Of a DNA stretch of 37,153 nt, positions 16,591-25,615 are shown in pieces (within the stretch, counting starts at the first letter, position 1; each line of letters starts with the position of its first letter). The notes under the pieces were generated by a model that worked only from the letters and a program-made list of their open reading frames with translations, was not told the origin of the DNA and did not search any database. This DNA comes from Chloroflexi bacterium UBA4733. Its GTDB lineage: Bacteria > Chloroflexota > UBA4733. The stretch is taken from positions 1 to 37,153 of the forward strand of contig DHIZ01000432.1 in assembly GCA_002404055.1 (NCBI GenBank), in the 5' to 3' direction. Both the position numbers and the translations under genes were made by a program.

Positions 16591-16623
16591 GGCCGGTGGG
16601 AGTCTGTTCGCAGACCGGCCACC
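16591..16623. terminator. Hairpin between the glycosidase-like gene and the lasso operon
   Basis: GGTGG (16595-16599) pairs with CCACC (16619-16623), enclosing a GTCTG-TTCG-CAGAC stem-loop. GGCCGGT/ACCGGCC (16591-16597 and 16614-16620) is an alternative pairing. It lies about 40 bases downstream of the minus-strand secreted gene ending at 16665 and about 115 bases upstream of the small gene at 16476. No T-run follows on either strand, so termination is only a possibility. Confidence 0.4.
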
Positions 16624-16664
16624 GCAAGGCCAATAAGCGCACTAACCGCCATGCCGACTGCGCG

Positions 16665-18698
16665 TCAGGGGGTGTAACTGGCGTAGATGGAGAAGGCGCC
16701 GGAGGTCGTGACGGCCGGGCCGAAGCTGGCGGGCCAGGCGCCGAAGGGCGTCGCACTCACATTCCAGGCCTCCCCAGCGCTGCTGCTCGGGTCGTAGTGC
16801 AGGTTGTTGAGGGCAGCGCTGCTGCCGTTGGTGTTGTACATCAGCCAGTACGCCGTGTTGGGGGCGAGGGTGGCGCTGATCGGCAGGGTGTTCCAGGCGC
16901 GGACCAGCCGCCGAGTGGTCCCGGTGGTGGCGGCGAGGGTGCCGGTGCCACTCTGCGCCACCAGGGTACCAGGAGCACCGTTTTGGTCCGTGTAGATCGC
17001 CACCTGGAACCGGTTATGGGGGGGGGTATCCACGGTGCCCACGGCGACACTCATGCTCGTCACCGTGCCGCCCGCGCTCCCTGTCGTGAAGCGCGAGCCG
17101 TTCATGTTGTTGGCGTCGCCACTATCGAACGCGATGCCGACGCGGGCATCCCCCAACACGCCCCCACCGCTGGTTGGGGTCGCCGTCGGCGTACTGGTAG
17201 CGACCGGCGTGGACGTGGCCGTCGGTGTCGCGCTCAAGGTGGCGGTTGCTGTCGGTGTCACCGGTGTCGAAGTCGCCGTGGCCGTCGGCGTGCTTGTGGC
17301 CGTCGGCGTGGCGCCGCCTAGACCTGCGTAATACGCCTGGGCCTCCATGCGGATGTAGCCGCCATCATCGTCCGCGACCGTGCTGCTGTGGTTGTTACAG
17401 ATCTGGCCACTGCTCAGTCCATCGGTCGTACAAAAGCTTGGCGGATTCGTTATGCCATCGTTATTGGCATCCCAGTGGTTCGTGCTGCCACCGTTGCCGG
17501 AGCCGAAGAGTAACGCAATAATGCCGGCCTGCTGCAACTCGGCTACGTGGCCAAAGAAATACTCGGCCCGGTTGTCCTGGTAGTGCCCGTAGGTGTTGTT
17601 CTCCGTATCGAAGTACTGGTTGCCTTCCGGAATCTGCCATATGACTATCGAGCGCCCCGTCGCCGCATGCACAGCGCCGACGTAGCTTTCCCAACGGTGG
17701 AAGTTGGGGAAGGTACCATTCAGGCGATCCCACCAGCGGGAGGCATCGCCCCAAACATACTTATAGTAGCCGGCGTCACGATCCAAGACGTCGTTGAACA
17801 CCAGGTCGAAGCTGCTCGTGCCGGACGGCACGCCGGCCACGCCGGCCTGGGAGAGGAACTGTCCCGCTTCCTGGCCGAGCGTCGCTGCGTCAAGGGAGGG
17901 ATCGCTACTAGAGCCGATATCAACGCCTGTGGCCCAGTTGCTCAGGTGGAGGGCCAGCAGGACGTTGGGGGCGTACAGGTCGCGCAGATGCAGCAGCGCC
18001 CAGTTGAAGCCCTGGTACGAATTGGGATAGCCTGCCACAGCGGGATAGCCGGAGGCGGCGACCGCTGCCTTTAAGTAGGCGGGATTGTTGCCCTGGCCCG
18101 TGCAATAGCCAAAGCAAGAACCGTTATTGAGCACTGCCTGCTCGGCATAGCCGGAGAAATCCGGCTCGACCTGAACAATGGCGGTCTGCCCGAATCCCGA
18201 GATGCCGTCATAGCTGCCGGAACCGAGTCGCTGCATCAAGAGCGCAAAGTTCTGGAAGTAGCTGGCCATCGTCGTCGCGTCGTTGAGGTTACTAATGTCC
18301 TTTTGACCCTCACCGCAAGTATTACAGGAGCCATTACTCTGCAGGAGATCGTAGTAGCTGAAGACGGGGACGTAGTGGTGAGACGCTGCATCCTGGGCAT
18401 AATAAAGGGGAAACTGGCCGTTGCTATTCCACGTTTCCCACCCACTGTTGGTATTTACTCCACCCGAGAGATACTGATAGGCATAGTCCCAAGGGATACC
18501 AGAATTCGGCATCCAGCCGTCAAGACCATTGCTATTGGGAGCCGCACTCAGCCCAATCCCGAAGTGACTGGGCAATCCTTGTGGCGCCGAGGCAGCGTGA
18601 ACCACGCTACGCTGGAAAGGGCCCAAAGCACTGTTAGCAATGAGCACGATCGATACAGCGATGACCAGGAATACTCCTTTGAGCTTTGTGATGATCAA
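16665..18698 (-). CDS. Secreted glycosidase-like protein with T/P linker and C-terminal beta-module
   Basis: A protein of about 677 residues. Residues 1-37 form a signal peptide (KLKGVFLVIAVSIVLIANS, cleavage near VVHAASA). Residues 40-465 look like a TIM-barrel glycosidase domain rich in aromatics; VEPDFSG, FDLVFNDVLDRD and IVIWQIPEGNQYF are candidate active-site strands, but I cannot assign a GH family. A Thr/Pro/Ala linker (bases 17155-17325) leads to a C-terminal module matching those in the protein at 21230 (DSGDANNxNGxRFT, QVAIYTDQ, APNTAYWLMYN), here with about nine extra residues (TGTTRRLVR) before AWNTLP. The TTG at 18698 is only 1 base from GGAGG, so the true start codon is unclear. 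Probable role: polysaccharide turnover outside the cell. Confidence 0.75.
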   Translation of the reverse strand: MIITKLKGVFLVIAVSIVLIANSALGPFQRSVVHAASAPQGLPSHFGIGLSAAPNSNGLDGWMPNSGIPWDYAYQYLSGGVNTNSGWETWNSNGQFPLYYAQDAASHHYVPVFSYYDLLQSNGSCNTCGEGQKDISNLNDATTMASYFQNFALLMQRLGSGSYDGISGFGQTAIVQVEPDFSGYAEQAVLNNGSCFGYCTGQGNNPAYLKAAVAASGYPAVAGYPNSYQGFNWALLHLRDLYAPNVLLALHLSNWATGVDIGSSSDPSLDAATLGQEAGQFLSQAGVAGVPSGTSSFDLVFNDVLDRDAGYYKYVWGDASRWWDRLNGTFPNFHRWESYVGAVHAATGRSIVIWQIPEGNQYFDTENNTYGHYQDNRAEYFFGHVAELQQAGIIALLFGSGNGGSTNHWDANNDGITNPPSFCTTDGLSSGQICNNHSSTVADDDGGYIRMEAQAYYAGLGGATPTATSTPTATATSTPVTPTATATLSATPTATSTPVATSTPTATPTSGGGVLGDARVGIAFDSGDANNMNGSRFTTGSAGGTVTSMSVAVGTVDTPPHNRFQVAIYTDQNGAPGTLVAQSGTGTLAATTGTTRRLVRAWNTLPISATLAPNTAYWLMYNTNGSSAALNNLHYDPSSSAGEAWNVSATPFGAWPASFGPAVTTSGAFSIYASYTP
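17155..17325 (-). repeat. Thr-Pro-Ala linker repeat
   Basis: Degenerate tandem repeat coding for [13 protein letters not shown] units between the glycosidase-like domain and the C-terminal module. The same low-complexity type recurs at 24246-24530 and 29717-30010. Such linkers are common between modules of secreted Chloroflexota proteins and are prone to slippage and recombination. Confidence 0.8.
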
Positions 18699-19123
18699 TC
18701 CTCCTCGTTTCCAGCGTTGCAGGTATGTGATTCACGCCTACGGCTCAGAACATAGTCGTTCGTACCAACGGACATATTACCGTCGACCTTCCGCTTTATG
18801 AAAACGGGACCGGAAATTAGGAAATTTGGTGTAGTACTCTGCGGCTTCTCCGTGCGGTTCATCGCTGCTTCAGGCGGGCCATCCTAATTCTACAGCCTCA
18901 CTTCCAAAGACCCCCTCTGGAGAGTACCGACGAGCAATTCAGCCGGGCGACGTTCTTGCATCTGGAGCTATCGAGCGCCGTAGCGGAAGTGAGGCTGCAG
19001 TACTAAGCCCAATACGGTTTAGATAAGGGAAGCAAGCAGGTGAGGTGACTCCTGGGGGAGCGTGTGGCATTCTGGGATTTGGACGATCTCAAGGGGTCGC
19101 ACGAGCCGCAGAGGAGTCATCTC
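18699..19123. other. Intergenic region upstream of a decayed transposase
   Basis: No credible gene. It contains a 16-base inverted repeat: CTACAGCCTCACTTCC (18890-18905) and GGAAGTGAGGCTGCAG (18985-19000), 15 of 16 positions complementary, 79 bases apart. The right arm ends shortly before AGCCCAATACGGTTTAG (about 19006-19022), which could be an end of the degraded insertion sequence. The region should also hold the promoter of the minus-strand secreted gene. Confidence 0.5.
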
Positions 19124-19680
19124 ATGGGATCTATAGCACGTCACCGTCCCGCGACCAGCACGTTTACGGATGCCGTAGCGTTGGAGGCATTGGAGCAGGT
19201 CGTGCCGCTGGCGATGATTCATAGGGTGGCTGCGGACGCCGATGTGCCGACGGAGCGGCGGCGCAAGCTGCCGGCGGATGTCACGTTGCTGTTGTGCGTG
19301 GCGATGAGCCGGTTCAGCTAAGAGGCGCTGACGGTGGTGCTGCACAAGCTGGTGCATGGGCTGCGTTTGTTCTGGCCGGACCCTGAGATCGCCCTGGCGA
19401 GCAAGCGCCCAGAGGGCACCCGGATCAGCCAGGCCCGCTATCGCCTGGGGGCACGCCCGGTGGTGGCGCTGTTCCACCGCGTGTGTGGGCCCTTGGCCAC
19501 CGTCCAGACGCCAGGGGCCTTCCGCTTTGGGCTGCGGCTGGTGGCCATCGACGGCTTGGTTGAGGACGCGCCCGACTCCCCGGCCAATGTCCGCGCCTTC
19601 GGGCGGCAGCACAGCGACCGGGGGGCGAGCGCCTTCCCCCAGGTGCAAGGCGTCTAGCTGAGCGAGTGCGGCACCCACGC
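19124..19680 (+). pseudogene. Decayed IS4-family transposase (N-terminal part)
   Basis: One frame encodes the N-terminal region of an IS4-type transposase. It starts at ATG 19124 (GAGGAG upstream) with EALEQVVPL, RRRKLPADVTLLLCVAMSRFS, then a TAA at 19319-19321. It continues in the same frame with LTVVLHKLVHGLRLFW, ISQARYRLGARPVVALF, FRFGLRLVAIDG, DSPANVRAFG and SAFPQVQ, then a TAG at 19655-19657 and LSECGTHA. After about 19680 similarity stops, so the DDE catalytic core is missing. Two in-frame stops plus truncation make it non-functional. It marks past transposition beside the paralogue fragment at 19972. Confidence 0.82.
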
Positions 19681-19756
19681 GCACCCAGAGGTACCGCCGG
19701 TCGCGTTCGTTGGTCGCGGCAGCTATCAGCGGCACCCACGCGCACCCAGAGGTACC
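19668..19756. repeat. 28-base direct repeat at the transposase break point
   Basis: The same 28 bases, beginning GCGGCACCCACGCGCACCC and ending AGAGGTACC, occur at 19668-19695 and 19729-19756, 33 bases apart. The first copy begins in the last recognisable codons of the transposase fragment, where homology to IS4 ends, so the repeat probably arose from the rearrangement that truncated it. Confidence 0.75.
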
Positions 19757-19971
19757 CGCGACGCCGGCTTCTGGCCCTGCCACTCCAGCGGGTGGGCGCG
19801 CTCCGCCCCTTGCGCAGCGTCTGCGCGGGGATTGTAAAAGCCGGGTGTCAAGCGGCTCTGGTGCGTAAAGTAGGGAGCACCGAGGATAGGGTATGCTATA
19901 CCAGAGGGCTGAAGCAAGCGCCGCGCAGCGACAACACGGGCCCGGACCACCTCCCCACTTTATGCACCAGA
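19757..19971. other. Unassigned DNA between transposase remnant and paralogue fragment
   Basis: No gene, clear promoter or structured element is recognisable here. Together with the flanking remnants it looks like a scar of insertion and deletion. Confidence 0.5.
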
Positions 19972-20118
19972 GCCGATTTCGGTGGGCTGTTTACCGGCAT
20001 ATCCACCGCCCCAAACGCCGCCTTGCCGCTCGGAGTCTTCGTCATAGCCGCAGCCTTTGCGTACCGTGAACCGGCGACACAAGCAGTGCTGCCCGCCTCA
20101 ATCCTGCGCACTCGCTAG
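19972..20118 (+). pseudogene. C-terminal fragment of a paralogue of the membrane protein at 6240
   Basis: The frame reads ADFGGLFTGISTAPNAALP then LGVFVIAAAFAYREP and stops at 20118. It lines up with the end of the intact membrane protein (QDFGGFFTGTATDPNIALP, MGVFLLAAVVAYREP) with matching order and no gaps. The rest of the gene is absent, with unrelated sequence and transposase debris upstream and no start signal. I read it as the 3' remnant of a second copy. Confidence 0.72.
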
Positions 20119-20379
20119 TTCAATGGCGCAAGCGTTGTGACAACGCCCCACCATCCGATACAGTGCGACTGGTGTCCCCTGGCATCAGGTTGTTAAATGC
20201 AAGGCTCCCAAGTATATCAAGCCAGGACGAACATGACAGCGCCGTTGGAGGTCGTGCCCCCCGATCTCACCGGGTTACCCGAAAAAAGCACAGGTCGTCA
20301 GGGGCGAAGCACCAGGCGTTGTAATGTCGCATTCATTCTGCTGGGTTATCCCTATAGTTATCTGGATTAGGAGTTACAC
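20119..20379. other. Intergenic region before the small secreted protein gene
   Basis: About 260 bases with no gene. It should carry the promoter of the gene at 20380; AT-rich stretches such as CCCTATAGTTATC just upstream could be a -10 region, but I cannot define a convincing -35 partner. Confidence 0.4.
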
Positions 20380-21003
20380 ATGCGCCGCCTCGGGATCGTC
20401 CTCATTATAGTCGGATTCATCGCAATCGGAACTTCGTCGGTCACGCTTGCAACCGCTCAAGGAAGTGGGGGCAATAATCCGGGCGGCAGCGGCACTTCAA
20501 CTACCGGCTCTGGACCTGACGCCGCCGCGCCAACGCGTGAGCTAGCTGACGGTACAGCCCTCCAGGTAGGCGCGAACGGTACTGCACCAGCAAATAACCT
20601 ACCGGCTCCGACACGCGAACTGGCGACGGCAGGAGGCGCGCCAGGGCCCACTACCACGGATACAACACAGCATGCGCCGGCCAGTCGAAGCAAGGGCCTG
20701 ACCCCCGAACAACGACTCGCAACCCTCCAGGCGGATGGGTTTATTCCAGAGGCGAAGCCGCCGGTGGCGGAGAACGACCCGCGCACTGTAGCCATCAAAC
20801 AGCAATTGGACGGTTTGGCCGCTCGCTGCATGGAGAGTCCCGATCAACTTGCGGACTTGACAGTAGAAGCACGAGCGATCAAGGCAAAGCACGGCATCAA
20901 CTCGAACGATGAAAGCGTGTTAGCGAGCGTTAGGGCGGCACTTCCCGCTGGCACGGCGCCGGTACGATGCAATGCGCTATTCACCAGCCATGGGCAGAGT
21001 TAG
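20380..21003 (+). CDS. Small secreted or membrane-anchored protein of unknown function
   Basis: A 207-residue protein. Residues 1-27 are a signal sequence (IVLIIVGFIAIGTSSVTLATAQ). A low-complexity G/T/S/A/P region follows, with a short imperfect repeat (APTRELADG and APTRELATAGG about 28 residues apart). Residues 105-207 look folded: GLTPEQRLATLQADGFIPE, DPRTVAIKQQLDGLAARC and LTVEARAIKAKHG are probably helical, and two Cys (about 150 and 199) could form a disulfide. The ATG at 20380 has GGAG 6 bases upstream. I recognise no family. It stands alone between insertion debris and the first giant secreted protein. Confidence 0.7.
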   Translation: MRRLGIVLIIVGFIAIGTSSVTLATAQGSGGNNPGGSGTSTTGSGPDAAAPTRELADGTALQVGANGTAPANNLPAPTRELATAGGAPGPTTTDTTQHAPASRSKGLTPEQRLATLQADGFIPEAKPPVAENDPRTVAIKQQLDGLAARCMESPDQLADLTVEARAIKAKHGINSNDESVLASVRAALPAGTAPVRCNALFTSHGQS

Positions 21004-21229
21004 TCAACCATTTCCTTCCATTAGGGGTCGCCAGACCATCCGTGAACGGTAGCTGCGACTTCGTACCGGCGGCTTCTGTGGCCCGCTTGGTCCAAGGTGG
21101 CTGTGCACCTGAAATAGCGTTCATCTCCCGTTCACAGATTCAACGTAGAACGATGGGAACCTTAGCTATTCAGTCAGCACAAGGGTTTGCCTGCTTGATT
21201 CGTCGCATATAGGCTAGGATAAATTTGTT

Positions 21230-24200
21230 ATGTCTCCGTCGGCACGCCAGCTTTACCGGTTCGCTTTGGTGGGCTTTGCCTGTATTCTTCTCGGCGTACT
21301 GCTCGGCGTACAGCCCCACCCTGTCACCCGAGTTCAAGCTGCCGGTGGATGTACCAGTAACCCCATCGTCTGCGAGAATGCCTTGCCTGGTACTCCACAA
21401 TCACAGTGGGACATCAGCGGTGCCGGCGACTCCAGCATTCAGGGCTTTTCCACCGATATCAGCGTCAATCACGGCAACTCCATCTCCTTCAAGGTCAATA
21501 CACCTGCCACTGCTTACCGCCTCGACATATATCGGATGGGCTACTACCAGGGGAATGGCGCCAGGCTCATCTCCAGTATCCTACCATCCGTCGCCTTGCC
21601 TCAGAGTCAGCCGGCTTGCCTGACCGACTCAACGACCGGGCTAATCGACTGTGGCAACTGGGCAGTGTCGGCGTCGTGGGCAGTTCCCTCGACCGCCGTT
21701 TCCGGCATCTACTTCGCCAAGTTGGTGCGGACAGACGGCACGACCGGCGCGAGCCAGATCGTGTTTGTCGTTCGTGACGACGCCAGCACGAGCGATGTGG
21801 TGTTCAAAACATCCGACACCACCTGGCAGGCGTATAACGACTGGGGTGGCAACGACCTCTACACGGGAGGACCAGCGCCCTGGGGGGCCTACAAGGTCAG
21901 CTACAACCGGCCATTCAATACCCGAGGCGACAGCAGCCAGGACTTCGTTTTCAACGCCGAATACCCGATGGTGCGCTGGATGGAATCCAACGGCTACGAC
22001 GTCAGCTATATCAGTTCCATCGACGCCGACCGTTATGGCTCCCTGATCAAGCAGCACAAGACATTCCTGTCGGTTGGTCACGACGAGTACTGGTCCGGCA
22101 ACGAGCGCGCCAACGTCGAGGCGGCTCGGGCTGCCGGCGTCCACCTCGGCTTCTTTTCCGGCAATGAGGTTTTTTGGAAGACGCGCTGGGAACCGAGCAT
22201 CGACGGCTCGAACACCAACTATCGCACGCTCGTAACCTATAAGGAGACGCATGCCAACGCGGTGAGCGATCCCCAGGATCCGCCGACCTGGACGGGCACC
22301 TGGCGAGACCCCCGCTGGAGCCCACCGGCCGATGGCGGCCGACCTGAAAATGGCCTCACCGGAACCATCTTCATGGTCAATGGTGGCGTCAATCGACAGG
22401 ACTCCATCGCAGTGCCGGCATCGTACGCAAATCTGCGCTTTTGGCGCAACACGAGCGTCGCCGCCCTGCAGCCGGGGCAAACGGCGACCTTTCCGGCCGG
22501 GACGCTTGGCTACGAATGGGATGAAGACCTAGACAACGGCGCCCGCCCGGCTGGCCTGATCGACATGTCCTCCAACACGCTCAGTATTTCAGGCGACTTG
22601 CTTCTGGACTACGGCAACACGTTCGGCAACGGCACGGCCACGCACCATCTGACGCTCTACCGGGCGCCAAGCGGGGCGCTGGTCTTTGGCGCCGGAACTG
22701 TACAGTGGTCATGGGGCTTGGACGGCAACCACGACAACGGTAGCGCCTTCACCGTCCCGGCGATGCAGCAAGCCACGGTCAACCTGTTCGCCGATATGCA
22801 TGTGCAACCGGCAACCCTGCAGACCGGCCTCGTCACTGCGGCCGCCTCAACCGACACGACCCCACCGACCTCGATCATCACCTCGCCGGCTAATGGCGCA
22901 ACCATCCCCGTGGGCAGCAACGTCACCATCTCCGGCACCGCTTCGGACGTAGGGGGCGTCGTTGCAGGCATGGAGGTATCCATCGATGGTGGCGCGACAT
23001 GGCATCCGGCCAGCGGCCGCACGAGTTGGAGCTACACCTGGACAGCGAGCGTCAGTGGATCTGTCACCATCGAGAGTCGCGCCACCGACGACAGTGGCAA
23101 CATCCAGAGCCCGGCCACCAGTGTGACGGTGACAGTGCCCGGGCCGACCTGTCCCTGTTCCTTCGGCAATACCGTGGCAGGGGCCGGAGTAGACAGTGGT
23201 GATGCCAACAACATCAATGGGACACGCTTCACGATGGGCAGCGCCAACGGCACGGTGACGAGCATGAGCGTCCACGTCGGCAGCGTCGCCGCCGCCCCCA
23301 ATAACCAGTTCCAACTCGCCATCTACACCGACCAGGCCGGCCAACCGGGGACCCTCGTCGCCAAGAGCGGATCCGGCACCCTGACCGCCAACACCTGGAA
23401 CACGCTGCCGCTGAGCGCCACCCTCACTGCCAACACCGCCTACTGGCTGGTCTACAACAGCAACGGCACCAGCGACAACTCCCTCAACGACATGAACTAC
23501 AGCGCCAGCAGCAACCCGGAGGTCTGGACCAACAGTCCCGTGACCTTCGGCGCGTGGCCCAGCAGCTTCCCCGCCTCCAGCCAGGGCAGTTGGTCCTTCT
23601 CGATCTATGCCTCCTACACCACCAGCGGCAGCGCCACGCCCACCCCGACCCCTACCACTGGTCCAAGCCCTACCCCAACCGCCACCGCGACGGTCGGCAC
23701 ACCGACAGCCACACCAACCACTGGTCCGACCTCAACCCCGACGCCGACGGCCACCACCCCAGCCTGTCCCTGCACGATCTGGCCGAGTTCGGCGACGCCG
23801 GTGACGCCCGCGACGAGCGATGCCAGTGCGGTCGAGGTGGGTGTCAAGTTCCAGGCGGACACCAGCGGCTTCATCAGCGGCATCCGCTTCTACAAGGGCA
23901 GCAGCAACACCGGCCCCCACACCGGCGACCTGTGGAGCAGCAGCGGCGCCTTGCTCGCCACCGCCACCTTCAGCGGCGAGACCGCCTCCGGCTGGCAGCA
24001 GGTCACCTTCTCGTCACCGGTGGCCATCACCGCCAACACCACCTACGTCGCCGCCTACCACACCAACTCCGGCAACTACGCCGAAGACGATAACTCCTTC
24101 ACCGCAGCGCTGAACAGTCCGCCCTTGCACGTCCTGGCCAGCGGTACCAGCGGTGGCAACGGCGTCTACGCCTACGGCGCCAGCAGCACCTTCCCCAACC

Positions 24201-25546
24201 AGACCTACAACGCCGCCAACTACTGGGTGGATGTGGTGTTCACGACCGCTGGTGGCAGTGCCACGGCCACCCCGACCGCCACCAGCACGGCCACGGCCAC
24301 CCCGACGGCCACCAACACCGCCGGCCCGACGGCCACGCCGACCGCGACCAATACCGCCGGCCCGACGGCCACGCCGACCGCGACCAACACACCAGTTGCG
24401 ACAGCAACCAGCACCCCGACGCCGACCGCCACGACGACTGCAACGCCAACAAAGACGCCGACGGCCACGGCAACTGCTACCGCGACGCGCACCCCAACCG
24501 CCACGGCAACGACGGCTCCGGGTGCCAAAACGCTGGGCAATACAGTGGCTGGGGCTGGCGTGGACAGTGGTGATTCCAACAACATCAACGGCACCCGGTT
24601 CACGATGGGGAGCGCCAACGGCGCGGTGACGAGCATGAGCGTCCACGTCGGCAGCGTCGCCGCCGCCCCCAACAACCAGTACCAACTCGCCATCTACACC
24701 GACCAGGCCGGCCAGCCGGGGACCCTCGTCGCCAAGAGCGGCTCCGGCACCCTGGCCGCCAACGCCTGGAACACGCTGCCGCTCAGCACCACCCTCACTG
24801 CCAACACCGCCTACTGGCTGGTCTACAACAGCAACGGCACCAGCGACAACGCCCTCAACGATATGAACTACAGCGCCAGCAGCAACCCGAACGTCTGGAC
24901 CAACAACCCCGTGACCTTCGGTTCCTGGCCCAGCAGCTTCCCCGCCTCCAGCCAGGGCAGTTGGTCCTTCTCGATCTATGCCTCCTACACCACCAGCACC
25001 AGCACGCCCACCCCGACCCCCACAACCGGACCAAGCCCCTCCCCAACCGCCACCGCGACGGCGCCGACATGCCCCTGCACGATCTTTGGCAATGCGGTGC
25101 CCTCGACTCCCTGGACCAGTGACTCCGGTTCTGTTGAGGTTGGCGTGAAGTTCAACGCGGACCGCAACGGCCAGATCACGGGCATCCGTTTCTACAAGGG
25201 CAGCGGAAACACCGGAGCACACGTAGCCCATCTCTGGACAGCGTCCGGCGCCCTCCTTGCCACGGCAACCTTCACCAGTGAGACAGCGTCCGGCTGGCAG
25301 CAGGTGACGTTCTCCTCGCCCGTCGCGATCACGGCGGGGGCGACCTACATCGCCTCCTACCACAGCACCAGCGGCTACGCCGAGGATGACGGCTACTTTA
25401 CTGCTGCAGTGAACAACGCGCCGCTGCATGCTCCGACAAGCGCGACGTCCGGTGGTAACGGCATCTATGCCTACGGCAGCGGGGCCGTCTTCCCCAATCA
25501 GACCTACAACCAGGCCAACTACTGGGTCGATGTCCTATTCAACTGA
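21230..25546 (+). CDS. Giant secreted modular protein: DMFA2_C-like domain, Ig-like domain, DUF4082 modules
   Basis: A 1438-residue protein. Signal peptide 1-38. Residues 40-550 resemble the C-terminal domain of the N,N-dimethylformamidase large subunit: [71 protein letters not shown]. Residues about 565-640 form an Ig-like domain ([18 protein letters not shown]). Then: a beta-module ([14 protein letters not shown]) 643-798, T/P linker, DUF4082 module 846-1005, T/P linker, a second DSGD module 1102-1255, a short linker and a final DUF4082 module 1282-1438. No sortase signal or other anchor is visible. Amidase-type chemistry is not established for this domain in secreted proteins; the tail modules suggest glycan or surface binding. 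The start ATG has only a weak ribosome-binding site. Confidence 0.85.
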   Translation: MSPSARQLYRFALVGFACILLGVLLGVQPHPVTRVQAAGGCTSNPIVCENALPGTPQSQWDISGAGDSSIQGFSTDISVNHGNSISFKVNTPATAYRLDIYRMGYYQGNGARLISSILPSVALPQSQPACLTDSTTGLIDCGNWAVSASWAVPSTAVSGIYFAKLVRTDGTTGASQIVFVVRDDASTSDVVFKTSDTTWQAYNDWGGNDLYTGGPAPWGAYKVSYNRPFNTRGDSSQDFVFNAEYPMVRWMESNGYDVSYISSIDADRYGSLIKQHKTFLSVGHDEYWSGNERANVEAARAAGVHLGFFSGNEVFWKTRWEPSIDGSNTNYRTLVTYKETHANAVSDPQDPPTWTGTWRDPRWSPPADGGRPENGLTGTIFMVNGGVNRQDSIAVPASYANLRFWRNTSVAALQPGQTATFPAGTLGYEWDEDLDNGARPAGLIDMSSNTLSISGDLLLDYGNTFGNGTATHHLTLYRAPSGALVFGAGTVQWSWGLDGNHDNGSAFTVPAMQQATVNLFADMHVQPATLQTGLVTAAASTDTTPPTSIITSPANGATIPVGSNVTISGTASDVGGVVAGMEVSIDGGATWHPASGRTSWSYTWTASVSGSVTIESRATDDSGNIQSPATSVTVTVPGPTCPCSFGNTVAGAGVDSGDANNINGTRFTMGSANGTVTSMSVHVGSVAAAPNNQFQLAIYTDQAGQPGTLVAKSGSGTLTANTWNTLPLSATLTANTAYWLVYNSNGTSDNSLNDMNYSASSNPEVWTNSPVTFGAWPSSFPASSQGSWSFSIYASYTTSGSATPTPTPTTGPSPTPTATATVGTPTATPTTGPTSTPTPTATTPACPCTIWPSSATPVTPATSDASAVEVGVKFQADTSGFISGIRFYKGSSNTGPHTGDLWSSSGALLATATFSGETASGWQQVTFSSPVAITANTTYVAAYHTNSGNYAEDDNSFTAALNSPPLHVLASGTSGGNGVYAYGASSTFPNQTYNAANYWVDVVFTTAGGSATATPTATSTATATPTATNTAGPTATPTATNTAGPTATPTATNTPVATATSTPTPTATTTATPTKTPTATATATATRTPTATATTAPGAKTLGNTVAGAGVDSGDSNNINGTRFTMGSANGAVTSMSVHVGSVAAAPNNQYQLAIYTDQAGQPGTLVAKSGSGTLAANAWNTLPLSTTLTANTAYWLVYNSNGTSDNALNDMNYSASSNPNVWTNNPVTFGSWPSSFPASSQGSWSFSIYASYTTSTSTPTPTPTTGPSPSPTATATAPTCPCTIFGNAVPSTPWTSDSGSVEVGVKFNADRNGQITGIRFYKGSGNTGAHVAHLWTASGALLATATFTSETASGWQQVTFSSPVAITAGATYIASYHSTSGYAEDDGYFTAAVNNAPLHAPTSATSGGNGIYAYGSGAVFPNQTYNQANYWVDVLFN
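23767..24245 (+). repeat. DUF4082 module, copy 1 of a five-copy family
   Basis: Encodes the pattern [85 protein letters not shown]. Other copies lie at about 25072-25543, 25804-26288, 28634-29113 and 29236-29716. Copies 1, 4 and 5 are almost identical at DNA level over long stretches, indicating recent duplication or gene conversion within and between the two giant genes. Confidence 0.85.
24246..24530 (+). repeat. Tandem Thr-Pro-Ala linker repeat in the first giant protein
   Basis: Tandem units of about 36 bases encode [12 protein letters not shown], then degenerate into [18 protein letters not shown] sequence. It joins DUF4082 copy 1 to the second DSGD module. Nearly the same sequence occurs at 29717-30010 at the end of the second giant gene. 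Confidence 0.85.
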
Positions 25547-25615
25547 GTACACAGTGATGCCGAGTCGGGACACTGACCGGTGGTCGGAGCCGGCAAACCG
25601 AAAGAGAGTGGTGGT

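Noticed and set aside
19019..19783. Minus-strand frame of 254 residues
   Set aside because: It is the antisense shadow of the decayed IS4 transposase, which shows recognisable motifs in the plus direction.
24246..24530. CRISPR-like array from regular repeats
   Set aside because: The repeats are in-frame coding for a Thr-Pro-Ala linker without unique spacers; no cas genes are present.
24014..25429. Long open frame on the minus strand opposite the first giant secreted gene
   Set aside because: It is Gly/Arg-rich mirror translation of T/P/A-rich repetitive modules at high GC; no start signal or domain. A similar antisense frame at 27002-28510 is rejected for the same reason.
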